Below, piece by piece: positions 55,530 through 63,575 of a DNA stretch of 64,000 nt. The notes beneath the pieces were generated by a model. That model was not told the DNA's origin. It saw only the letters and a program-made list of their open reading frames with translations, and searched no databases. The translations under genes were made by a program, and so were the position numbers. Source of the DNA: Burkholderiales bacterium (GTDB lineage: Bacteria; Pseudomonadota; Gammaproteobacteria; Burkholderiales; Nitrosomonadaceae). Position 1 is the first letter of the stretch, and every line of letters starts with the position of its first letter. The stretch lies in the NCBI GenBank assembly GCA_024235795.1, contig JACKLR010000003.1:806001-870000 (forward strand), read 5' to 3'.

Positions 55530-56369
55530 ATGGCAAAACTTAAGGGCTTGGGAAGAGGTCTGGACGCATTACTTTCCGGTAATGAGTCCAGCGAAATGAC
55601 CGCAGACAAGTTGCAGGAACTGGATATTACATCGCTCAAGCCCGGTAAATACCAGCCGCGCGCCAACATGGACCAAGCGGCGCTGGCAAAACTGGCCGAG
55701 TCCATCAGGTCGCAAGGCGTCATGCAACCGATACTGGTGCGCGCCATCGGTGTGGACAATTTCGAAATCATCGCTGGTGAAAGACGCTGGCGTGCCGCCC
55801 AATTAGCAGGACTTGCCGAAGTGCCTGCAATCATCCGCGAGGTTGCTGATGACACTGCGCTGGCGATTTCTCTGATTGAGAATATTCAGCGTGAAAATTT
55901 GAATCCGCTCGAGGAAGCAATGGGTATTCAACGCCTGATTGATGAATTTGGCATGACGCATCAGACTGCTGCTGAAGCACTGGGTAGTTCCCGCAGCTCG
56001 GTGACCAATCTTTTACGTTTGTTGAATTTGTCTGAACCGGTACAGGCACTTATGATGCAGGGCAAAATTGACATGGGCCATGGTCGTGCACTGCTTGCAT
56101 TGGCGCCTGATCAGCAAATCAAAATTGCCAATATGATTGTACTGAAAAAACTTTCGGTGCGCGAAACCGAGAAACTGATCCAGCAGAACAATAAACCAGT
56201 GATTCGTAAAACCCAAGAAACAGACCGTGATATTTTGGCGTTGCAGGAAGCTGTTTCTGAAAGACTTGGTGCGCAGGTCGTCATTAAATCCGGGAAGAAA
56301 GGACGCGGCAATGTCGTCATTCACTACACAAGCCTGGATCAATTGGATGATATACTGAGTAAACTATAA
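55530..56369 (+). CDS. parB: Chromosome partitioning protein ParB (Spo0J)
   Basis: The 279-residue parS-binding protein begins KLKGLGRGLDALL, the N-terminal ParA-stimulating peptide. It then has the CTP-binding ParB/Srx domain (LKPGKYQPRANMD, IIAGERRWRAAQLAGL), the HTH domain (TAEALGSSRSSVTNLLRLL) and a C-terminal dimerisation tail. The ATG at 55530 has AAGGA upstream; an earlier in-frame TTG at 55497 has no better signal. Arg in GERRWRA is the CTPase motif. Confidence 0.96.
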   Translation: MAKLKGLGRGLDALLSGNESSEMTADKLQELDITSLKPGKYQPRANMDQAALAKLAESIRSQGVMQPILVRAIGVDNFEIIAGERRWRAAQLAGLAEVPAIIREVADDTALAISLIENIQRENLNPLEEAMGIQRLIDEFGMTHQTAAEALGSSRSSVTNLLRLLNLSEPVQALMMQGKIDMGHGRALLALAPDQQIKIANMIVLKKLSVRETEKLIQQNNKPVIRKTQETDRDILALQEAVSERLGAQVVIKSGKKGRGNVVIHYTSLDQLDDILSKL

Positions 56370-56563
56370 ACAAACAATTCAATACTGGGCATCTCTAAAA
56401 TCCATACTCTGTTGTTACAAAAAATGTTTTCTTACATATCAATCATATGCTGCGCCAACATTTTTTGCTATCAACAAGAACCGGCCTTGTTTTGTTTAAA
56501 ATTATGAATTTTTAGAGGTGCCCTAATAATAATGAAATAATGACCAGATAAAAAAGGAAAATT

Positions 56564-56746
56564 ATGGATACAAAGCTGCTTGATATTCTGGTATGCCCGC
56601 TCTGCAAGGGGCCTTTGCTTTATAAAAAACAGGATAACGAATTGATTTGCAAACCGGATCGCTTGGCTTTTGCGATCAAGGATGGCATACCGGTCATGCT
56701 TGAGGACGAGGCACGCAGAATACCGGATGAAGTGGAAATTACCTGA
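56564..56746 (+). CDS. Trm112/YcaR-family zinc-ribbon-like protein
   Basis: This 60-residue protein shows LLDILVCPLCKGPL with a CxxC pair, a third Cys in ELICKPDRLAFAI and IPVMLEDEARRI, the standard DUF343/Trm112 layout. Family members in other organisms activate methyltransferases; the bacterial role is not established. It is usually found near lpxK-kdsB; here it stands alone after parB. Confidence 0.88.
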   Translation: MDTKLLDILVCPLCKGPLLYKKQDNELICKPDRLAFAIKDGIPVMLEDEARRIPDEVEIT

Positions 56747-56798
56747 AATATTGGTCTACGTCGCGTTTTACTTAAAAAAATAATATACAGGTTTTACA

Positions 56799-57761
56799 AT
56801 GGATTCAAATATTAGGCTAACACCGCGTATTGCGGCAATTATGGGTGCGCTGGTAGCCGATTCTGCGGCGCTCGGACTGCACTGGCTCTATGATCCCGCA
56901 CGCATTGCCGAACTGGAAAAAACAATAGGACTAACTTTTCTGGAGCCCGATGTTGAAAATTATGCCGATGTGAAAGGTTTTTTTGCACATGGTAATAAAG
57001 TCGCTGGGGATTCATCCGGGTATGGTGAAATATGCCTGCTCATCTTGAATCATATTGCAGCGCATGGCGAATTTAAACGGGTGGCATATCAGACTGAATT
57101 CAGAGGACTTTTCGGTCCGGGGGGAACTTATACCGGATATATCGATTCACCTACACGTCAGACCCTGCTTAAACTGATCCCGTTAGTACCGGAAGATTTT
57201 CCCGAAGTTTCCGGTGCCGACGATGACCAGTTCGCTGCCTTGGCAACTGTACCGGTAATCACTGCCACTCACAGTGGATCACAAGACGATCTGCTAGAAA
57301 AAATTGAGACCGTTGTGCGTCTAACCAATAATAACGATGATGCGGTAGCGGCTGCAAAATATTCTGCATCCGTTTTATCCGCCGTTCTAGAAGGCAAACC
57401 GGTCAATGAAGCCTTGACACTGGCATTGCCGCACGCCGGTGAAAAGCTAAAACCATTGCTGAATGAAGCGCTATGCACCGAATCGTTAAACAGTATTGAA
57501 GTTGCTGAGCGCTTTGGCTCGGCATGTCATGTACTCGAAGGCATACCCGTTATTGCTCATATAGCATTACACGCAACTGGCTACCAGCAGGCGGTAGAAG
57601 CGAATATCCTTGCCGGAGGGGATAGCTGCGGGCGCGCCATCCTATTGGGCGCAATTGCAGCGGCGCACGCAGAGTTGCAAAATAAAGCGACGATTCCGTT
57701 ATCCTGGCTGGCAAAATACAACAAACTTCCAATCGCTTCAGGAGGCTGTTCGCGGCTATAG
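56799..57761 (+). CDS. ADP-ribosylglycohydrolase-family protein
   Basis: This 320-residue protein is mostly helical and begins RIAAIMGALVADSAALGLHW, the pattern of the ADP-ribosylation/crystallin J1 family. Later segments are GDSSGYGE, SGADDDQFAAL, AAAKYSASVLSAVLEGKPVN (in part) and a terminal Gly-Gly-Asp segment (AGGDSCGRAILLGAI) as in members that bind divalent metal. It may remove ADP-ribose from a protein, DNA or nitrogenase-like target. The canonical acidic residues are only partly recognisable, so activity is not certain. Confidence 0.78.
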   Translation: MDSNIRLTPRIAAIMGALVADSAALGLHWLYDPARIAELEKTIGLTFLEPDVENYADVKGFFAHGNKVAGDSSGYGEICLLILNHIAAHGEFKRVAYQTEFRGLFGPGGTYTGYIDSPTRQTLLKLIPLVPEDFPEVSGADDDQFAALATVPVITATHSGSQDDLLEKIETVVRLTNNNDDAVAAAKYSASVLSAVLEGKPVNEALTLALPHAGEKLKPLLNEALCTESLNSIEVAERFGSACHVLEGIPVIAHIALHATGYQQAVEANILAGGDSCGRAILLGAIAAAHAELQNKATIPLSWLAKYNKLPIASGGCSRL

Positions 57762-57937
57762 TGGTGCGTTTATTGCTTCAACTTAATGCGTCGGTTGATA
57801 AAGAATCGACAAATGCAGCATGTTATAATCACAGGTTTATCGGTTATCCCGGAATGGGATTATGTAAAACAAATAAACACCAATAACGCTTACAATCCAT
57901 AGATTGGTATAATTATTCAATATTTCAGGGAGAAAAA

Positions 57938-58885
57938 ATGAGTCACACGCTATATGAAACAAAAATACAACGGGTACAACGCTGTGAACTGGCGGTTCCA
58001 GGTTCAAGCCCGGAAATGTTTGAGAAAGCATTAAAAAGCGGCGTGGATTTTGTTTTTCTTGATCTCGAAGATGCAGTTGCGCCAGATGACAAGCTGCAGG
58101 CCCGGAAGAATGTTATTCAGGCGATTAACGATCTGGACTGGAAAAGCCACGGTATCACCCTGTCGGTGCGTATTAACGGACTCGATACACAATTTATGGT
58201 TCGCGACGTGGTCGACCTTGTTGAACAGGCCGGTGCAAAAATAGATACGCTTTTGATTCCAAAAGCAGGTGTATATTCGGATATTTACATGGTTGAATCC
58301 ATGGTTAACCAGCTGGAAATGCAGCAGGGATTGAAAAACAGGATCGGTCTTGAAGCGCTGATTGAAACCGCTCTAGGTATGGCAAATGTAGAAGATATTG
58401 CACGCAATGGTTCTTGTGGAAGACTGGAGGCACTGCATTTTGGTGTTGCAGACTATGCAGCCAGTAACCGTGCACGAACCACCAATATCGGCGGCCTCAA
58501 CCCGGATTACCCGGGTGACCAATGGCATTTTGCCATCAGCCGTATGACGGTTGCATGCCGTGCTTATGGATTGCGGCCCATCGATGGTCCATTTGGCGAT
58601 ATCAAGGACCCGGATGGCTACAAACTGGCTGCACGACGTGCAGCAGCACTGGGTTGCGAAGGTAAATGGGCTATTCACCCAACACAAATCGCGTTGGCCA
58701 ACGAAGTCTTTACGCCACCCGAAGCTGAAGTCGAAAAAGCCAAGCGCATATTGGCCGCACTAAAGGAAGCTGCCGCACTCGGTAAAGGCGCCGCAGCACT
58801 CGATGGCCGTTTGATTGATGCTGCATCGGAAAGAATGGCCAATAATGTGGTGAGGATAGCCGACGCTATCGCTGCAAGAAAATAA
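57938..58885 (+). CDS. mcl: Malyl-CoA lyase (HpcH/HpaI aldolase/citrate lyase family)
   Basis: This 315-residue TIM-barrel enzyme shows RCELAVPGSSPEMFEKAL, DFVFLDLEDAVAPDDK with the metal-site Asp, IGLEALIETALGMANVEDIA (in part), LHFGVADYAASN and KWAIHPTQIALANEVF. It should cleave malyl-CoA to acetyl-CoA and glyoxylate. The mtkA-mtkB pair immediately downstream, which makes malyl-CoA, supports malyl rather than methylmalyl substrate. AGGGAGAAAA precedes the ATG. A terminator separates it from mtkA. Confidence 0.88.
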   Translation: MSHTLYETKIQRVQRCELAVPGSSPEMFEKALKSGVDFVFLDLEDAVAPDDKLQARKNVIQAINDLDWKSHGITLSVRINGLDTQFMVRDVVDLVEQAGAKIDTLLIPKAGVYSDIYMVESMVNQLEMQQGLKNRIGLEALIETALGMANVEDIARNGSCGRLEALHFGVADYAASNRARTTNIGGLNPDYPGDQWHFAISRMTVACRAYGLRPIDGPFGDIKDPDGYKLAARRAAALGCEGKWAIHPTQIALANEVFTPPEAEVEKAKRILAALKEAAALGKGAAALDGRLIDAASERMANNVVRIADAIAARK

Positions 58886-58896
58886 ATTTATTGTTA

Positions 58897-58919
58897 AGGC
58901 CGCGTTAAGCGGCTTTTTT
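58897..58919 (+). terminator. Rho-independent terminator after mcl
   Basis: GCCGC (58899-58903) and GCGGC (58909-58913) with flanking A-T/G-T pairs form a compact stem, followed by six T residues. Confidence 0.8.
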
Positions 58920-59021
58920 CATTCAGAAAATAAATCTAAAAAATACATTAATTAACTAAAAAACATGGTTCTGATCTTAGTTCAACCATGTTAGACAAAT
59001 GCGATCGATGAGGAAATCGAA

Positions 59022-60203
59022 TTGAATATTCATGAATATCAAGCAAAAGAAATTCTCGCAAATTATGGCGTCAAAATAGCTGAAGGCGGCATTGCTTACA
59101 GCGTAGAAGAAGCTGCGCAACGCGCGCGAGAAATAGAGGGGGATGTCTGGGTCGTCAAAGCGCAGATTCATTCAGGTGCGCGTGGCAAGGCCGGCGGCAT
59201 CAAAGTTTGCAAGGCGCATAATGAAGTCGAGGCTGCCGCAGAAGAGTTGCTCGGAAAAACATTGGTCACCCATCAAAGCGGACCCGCGGGTAAACTGTGT
59301 TCACGTGTGTATATAGAAGCCGGCACCAAAATTGCCAAAGAGATTTATCTGTCATTTCTGATTGACCGCAGTACTGAGCGTGTCATCATGGTCGGTTCGG
59401 CACAGGGCGGGATGGAAATCGAAACACTGGCGAAAACGAATCCGGACGCCATTATCAAAATCTATATCGAACCGGCTGTTGGTCTGCAGGATTTTCAGGC
59501 GCGCAAAATGGCGTTTGCTTTAGGGCTTGATTCATCGCTGTTAAACCACGCGGTTAGAACCATCAAAGGCTGTTACCGCGCATTACGCGATCTTGACGCC
59601 AATATCCTGGAAATCAATCCACTGGTCGTTTCGGCCAATAACGAAATTATTGCACTCGACGCCAAAATGGCATTCGATGAAAATGCGTTATACCGGCGTC
59701 ATAAAATCGCCGAACTGCGCGATAACTCACAGGTCGATCCACGTGAAGTGGCTGCTGCCGAGGTGGGTTTGAGCTATGTCGGTCTGGATGGCGATATTGG
59801 TTGTATGATCAATGGCGCCGGACTTGCGATGGCGACAATGGATATGATCAAACTTGCAGGCGGTGAACCCGCCAACTTCCTCGATGTGGGCGGTGGCGCG
59901 TCTGCGGAAAGAACTGAAAAGGCGTTTCGTCTGGTACTTGCAGACAAAAATGTCAAAGCCATGCTGGTCAATATTTTTGCCGGCATTAACCGTTGTGACT
60001 GGATTGCCGAGGGCGTAGTACAGGCAGTTAAAAATATCGGCATGCAGGTGCCATTAGTGGTGCGTTTATCCGGAACAAACGTGGAAGAAGGCCGCAAGAT
60101 TATTGCAGACAGCGGAATGGAAATAATTACAGCAGATACCCTGGCAGAAGCCGCAGAAAAAGTCGTGGCGGCACGTAACCAGGTTGTTGCACAAGAAGGC
60201 TAG
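59022..60203 (+). CDS. mtkA: Malate-CoA ligase beta subunit (malate thiokinase)
   Basis: The 393-residue ATP-grasp subunit starts at TTG with GAGGAA upstream (MNIHEYQAKEILANYGV is the standard N-terminus). It shows VVKAQIHSGARGKAGG, EINPLVVSANNEIIALDAKM (in part) and the CoA-ligase flavodoxin-like half with GGGASAERTEKAF. It resembles SucC but pairs with MtkB next to a malyl-CoA lyase, so it most likely converts malate, CoA and ATP to malyl-CoA as in the serine-cycle or glyoxylate-forming route. Confidence 0.85.
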   Translation: MNIHEYQAKEILANYGVKIAEGGIAYSVEEAAQRAREIEGDVWVVKAQIHSGARGKAGGIKVCKAHNEVEAAAEELLGKTLVTHQSGPAGKLCSRVYIEAGTKIAKEIYLSFLIDRSTERVIMVGSAQGGMEIETLAKTNPDAIIKIYIEPAVGLQDFQARKMAFALGLDSSLLNHAVRTIKGCYRALRDLDANILEINPLVVSANNEIIALDAKMAFDENALYRRHKIAELRDNSQVDPREVAAAEVGLSYVGLDGDIGCMINGAGLAMATMDMIKLAGGEPANFLDVGGGASAERTEKAFRLVLADKNVKAMLVNIFAGINRCDWIAEGVVQAVKNIGMQVPLVVRLSGTNVEEGRKIIADSGMEIITADTLAEAAEKVVAARNQVVAQEG

Positions 60204-60213
60204 GGAGTACAAA

Positions 60214-61101
60214 GTGGCGATTTTAATAGATGAAAATACACGCATTATTGTTCAGGGCTTTACCGGAAAAATTGGTACTTTCCATGCGCAGGAGATGATT
60301 GATTACGGTTCAAATGTTGTCGGCGGTGTAACACCCGGCAAAGGGGGGCAGACACATCTGGGCTTACCGGTTTTCAATACCGTTAAGGAAGCGGTGCAAC
60401 AGGTTGGCGCAGAAGCCAGTATTGTATTCGTGCCGCCCGCATTCGCAGCGGATTCACTTATGGAAGCTGCTGACGCGGGTATTAAATACTGTGTTGCCAT
60501 AACCGATGGCATTCCTACACAGGATATGATGACAGTCAAGAACTTTCTGCGCCGGTTCCCGAAGGAAGAACGCATGATGCTGACCGGACCCAACTGTGCC
60601 GGAACGATTAGTCCAGGCCGTTCCATGCTGGGGATCATGCCGGGTCATATTTATGCGCGGGGTAATGTGGGCGTCGTGGGCCGTTCAGGTACGCTGGGTT
60701 ATGAAGCTGCCGATCAAATGCGGCTGCTGGGTATCGGTATTTCAACCGCTGTGGGTATCGGTGGCGATCCCATCATAGGCAGCTCTCATCTTGATGTTCT
60801 GGAAAAATTGGAACAGGACCCGGAAACAAAGGTGGCGCTTATGATCGGCGAGATCGGTGGTCCGATGGAAGTCGATGCGGGCATTTTCTTCAAGGAAAAT
60901 ATGACCAAACCGCTGATTGCATATATTGCCGGTCTTACCGCACCGGAAGGTCGCCGTATGGGACATGCCGGCGCGATTATTTCCTCAGCGGGTGAAAGCG
61001 CTGCTGAAAAGGTGGCAACACTCAAGGAGCTTGGCGTTACCATCTGCCCTACCCCATCGCTTATGGGACAAACGGTTGCTGAAGTGATGGCCAAACTATA
61101 A
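60214..61101 (+). CDS. mtkB: Malate-CoA ligase alpha subunit (malate thiokinase)
   Basis: The 295-residue subunit starts at GTG at 60214 (AGGGAGTACAAA before it), 11 bases after mtkA. An upstream TTG frame overlapping mtkA is less likely. It shows RIIVQGFTGKIGTFHAQEMI, VGGVTPGKGG, FVPPAFAADS, GPNCAGTISPGRSMLGIMPG and the phospho-histidine segment MGHAGAIISSAGESAAEK. It forms the active alpha-beta enzyme with MtkA. Confidence 0.87.
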   Translation: MAILIDENTRIIVQGFTGKIGTFHAQEMIDYGSNVVGGVTPGKGGQTHLGLPVFNTVKEAVQQVGAEASIVFVPPAFAADSLMEAADAGIKYCVAITDGIPTQDMMTVKNFLRRFPKEERMMLTGPNCAGTISPGRSMLGIMPGHIYARGNVGVVGRSGTLGYEAADQMRLLGIGISTAVGIGGDPIIGSSHLDVLEKLEQDPETKVALMIGEIGGPMEVDAGIFFKENMTKPLIAYIAGLTAPEGRRMGHAGAIISSAGESAAEKVATLKELGVTICPTPSLMGQTVAEVMAKL

Positions 61102-61160
61102 TTGCTTATTTGTATATAAACCTTACCTAAAAAGGTATCCAAAGTTTGGGATACTTTTTG

Positions 61161-61709
61161 ATGAGTATCATGGAAATCTACTGCATGCGCCATGGGTATA
61201 CAAACTATAACGACCTTGGCTTGTGTAACGACGATCCTGACACGGACGTCCATTTAACACGGGATGGGATCGCACAGGCGCAATCAGCCGCACAGGCGTT
61301 ACGTGATGTAACGTTTGACCGTTTGATCGTCTCCCCGCTTCCGCGTACGCGACAGACCGCAGAAATCATAAACCGCTTCCATTCAGTACCGGTTGTCGTA
61401 CATGACGATCTTGCCGATATTCGTTCAGGATTTGATGGCAGACCGGTATCCGACTATTTTGCCGCCATCGCGGATGACCCACTGCACAAACGTGTAAACG
61501 GCGGTGAATCGCTGCTCGACCATAAGCAGCGTGTATTACGATTTATCGACTGGTTAAGAACGCAAAAGGATAAAGTCGTGCTTGTGGTTGCCCACGAAGA
61601 AACGATGCGTGTCTTTATCGCCTACTTCGAAGGCGGCATTAGTGACGAACAGCTAAGAGATTTTCATGTGGATAATTGTGAATTCAGACGTTATGAATTG
61701 CTTTGTTAG
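61161..61709 (+). CDS. Histidine phosphatase family protein
   Basis: This 182-residue protein of the phosphoglycerate mutase-like branch shows the phospho-acceptor His in CMRHGYTNYNDLG, FDRLIVSPLPRTRQTAEII, and VLVVAHEETMRVFIAY with the second catalytic His. The substrate is unknown. I chose the second Met (MSIMEIYCMRHG); a longer start exists 15 bases upstream. Lying 60 bases after mtkB on the same strand, it may belong to that operon, possibly acting on a phosphorylated C3 or C4 acid. Confidence 0.85.
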   Translation: MSIMEIYCMRHGYTNYNDLGLCNDDPDTDVHLTRDGIAQAQSAAQALRDVTFDRLIVSPLPRTRQTAEIINRFHSVPVVVHDDLADIRSGFDGRPVSDYFAAIADDPLHKRVNGGESLLDHKQRVLRFIDWLRTQKDKVVLVVAHEETMRVFIAYFEGGISDEQLRDFHVDNCEFRRYELLC

Positions 61710-62031
61710 ATAAGGACTATACAATTTCAGTACAATTGGGGATTAAAGATATTCCAAGTCTGGTTTGACGTTTGACTGTTCTTGGGTTTGTTAGTTATGA
61801 TCGTTGGAGTTAACAGGCCGTTGAAAACTATCTGCGTTGCCGGTGCGGTGTTAAAAGGACTCAACATGCATTTTATGATGGCATAAGCTCCTTTTTTTAA
61901 CCTGATTTTGTTCCCGTCCGCTCTGCCTCGGCGCTTTTCAACTGCTAATTGAGCAGGGTTGGTTCTGACATGTCCGGACGTACTTGAGTTGTGATTTATT
62001 CGTGTATTGTTTTCATTAAAAGGAGTTTTTT
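61710..62031. other. 322-base gap with a candidate short element
   Basis: No gene is visible. The centre holds the possible mobile remnant at 61812-61945. Near the 3' end AAAGGAG before 62032 is the ribosome binding site for the next gene. Confidence 0.5.
61812..61945. repeat. Possible small non-autonomous element with short inverted ends
   Basis: GTTGAAAA at 61820-61827 and its complement TTTTCAAC at 61935-61942 bracket a GC-variable 115-base stretch. It starts near CAGGCCGTTGAAAA and ends near TTTTCAACTGC. This pattern resembles dispersed intergenic repeats I recall from betaproteobacterial genomes, but no second copy is present in this window. Confidence 0.3.
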
Positions 62032-62688
62032 ATGGAACTGGCGAGGACAACAAACAAAAACGATGTCGTCAGTATCTTTGCGAGTTGTATTGATTTCACG
62101 ATACGGTCGCGTGCTTTCGATTATCGTATCGAACAGTTGCGCAGAGCGGGAATCAATGCCCAGGTGATAGCCAGTCGTTCGAAAGAGATGGGATTGATAC
62201 TGACGGAGCTGGTTAAGGAAATAAACGCCATGGCATCGGAAGTTGGCGGAATTTTACAGAAAGTCTCAGAAAGCGGCCATGTCCTTGGAGGTCTGGCAAA
62301 AGATAACATGCGATTGGCCGGATTAATGAAGCATTACTTTAGCGCCATGGAAAAAACGCGCGAAAGTAAAAGCAGGGATATCATTCATCGTGAGTATTCG
62401 CGGCTGCATAATCAGATTGAAAACAATTTTCGTTCGATTCTGGTTCAATTAAAATCGCATAAGATAACGCTCAATGATCTCGATGCTACTTCAGAATTTG
62501 TTGATCCGCTGGTCAGTCTGATAAAAATTAATGTTGCGATGTTCGCTGAATTCAGTGATCAATTTGATCATGTTACCCAAGAACTGGAATCATTTCACAA
62601 ATTTATCATTACCACTGTGGATGAAATGACAAACGAAATAGAAAGTGCGCTGGGTATCATCAATGCATATTTAGGAGAGCAATCATGA
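62032..62688 (+). CDS. All-helical MCP-like protein coupled to the ODP gene
   Basis: This 218-residue soluble protein is predicted to be entirely helical. Residues 30-75 (IEQLRRAGINAQVIASRSKE, then LVKEINAMASEVG) loosely resemble the hairpin of chemoreceptor signalling domains, without a ligand or HAMP domain. Its stop overlaps the ODP-gene start by four bases (ATGA), so the proteins are made together. It probably transmits or binds the redox or oxygen state of the ODP protein. No exact family is recognised. AAGGAG precedes the start. Confidence 0.65.
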   Translation: MELARTTNKNDVVSIFASCIDFTIRSRAFDYRIEQLRRAGINAQVIASRSKEMGLILTELVKEINAMASEVGGILQKVSESGHVLGGLAKDNMRLAGLMKHYFSAMEKTRESKSRDIIHREYSRLHNQIENNFRSILVQLKSHKITLNDLDATSEFVDPLVSLIKINVAMFAEFSDQFDHVTQELESFHKFIITTVDEMTNEIESALGIINAYLGEQS

Positions 62689-63428
62689 TCAAGAAGTTGT
62701 TATTTGAGGAGGGTGACCATGCGTGGCATATTCTATGCCGTGACCCGGAGAAATCAGAACATGTGATTGATACCAATGAATATGTGGTTGTATCGGGTGG
62801 CGAGGGACTGATTCTTGACCCAGGTGGAATGGAGGTATTCGCTCAGATAGCCAGTGTGATGGCGGAAGTTATTCCTTTTACTTCGATCAAACATATATTT
62901 GGCTCGCATCAGGATCCGGATGTTATTTCATCTTTGCCGCTTTGGACGGGACTGTCTCCCAATGCAAAAGTATATATCCCCTGGATGTGGACGGGTTTTA
63001 TTGCCCATTTTGGTCTGGAAAGTGTCAATCAGTTTGTTTCAATTCCCGATGAGGGTATGGATATCACTTTTGCCAATCGCACCCGTGTAACAATTATTCC
63101 CGCCCATTATTGCCATTCAGCGGGTAATTTTTCCGTCTACGATGCCAAGGCAAAAATATTGTTCTCCGGTGATATTGGCGCCGGATTATTACCCAAAAAT
63201 TATACCAATGTTTTTGTGGAAGATTTTGAGCGCCATATTCAGTATATGGAAGCTTTTCATAAACGGTGGATGCCTTCAAATTCCGCCAAGAATGATTGGA
63301 TAAAGCGGGTAAGGAAACTGGATGTAAATATGCTTTGTCCACAGCATGGCGCGATTTTTCAGGGTGAGCAAGTGAATCAGTTTCTGGACTGGTTTGAAGC
63401 GCTTGAAGTAGGTATCTGGGGCAAGTAG
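62685..63428 (+). CDS. ODP-family oxygen-binding di-iron protein (metallo-beta-lactamase fold)
   Basis: This 247-residue protein has the di-iron MBL fold of the oxygen-sensor ODP group. Ligand motifs are SHQDPD (His75, Asp77, Asp79, as in flavodi-iron HxExD), PAHYCHSAGNF, FSGDIGAG and CPQHGAIF. No flavodoxin domain follows. ODP proteins are known in bacterial chemotaxis, for example in Treponema denticola, where they bind oxygen and signal through CheA-like partners. The coupled helical protein upstream is consistent with a sensory pair. Confidence 0.8.
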   Translation: MIKKLLFEEGDHAWHILCRDPEKSEHVIDTNEYVVVSGGEGLILDPGGMEVFAQIASVMAEVIPFTSIKHIFGSHQDPDVISSLPLWTGLSPNAKVYIPWMWTGFIAHFGLESVNQFVSIPDEGMDITFANRTRVTIIPAHYCHSAGNFSVYDAKAKILFSGDIGAGLLPKNYTNVFVEDFERHIQYMEAFHKRWMPSNSAKNDWIKRVRKLDVNMLCPQHGAIFQGEQVNQFLDWFEALEVGIWGK

Positions 63429-63575
63429 GCAATGAAAAACTACTGTGCAGATTTTTCAAACTGAAATACCTTTTCTGGGCTATCTGTTGTACATACGAAT
63501 GAAGCACAGATTTTGTAATATTGTCTTATTTGCTCCTCCAAACCGTGCAATTGGCGGTTAATGTTAAGTCAATAT

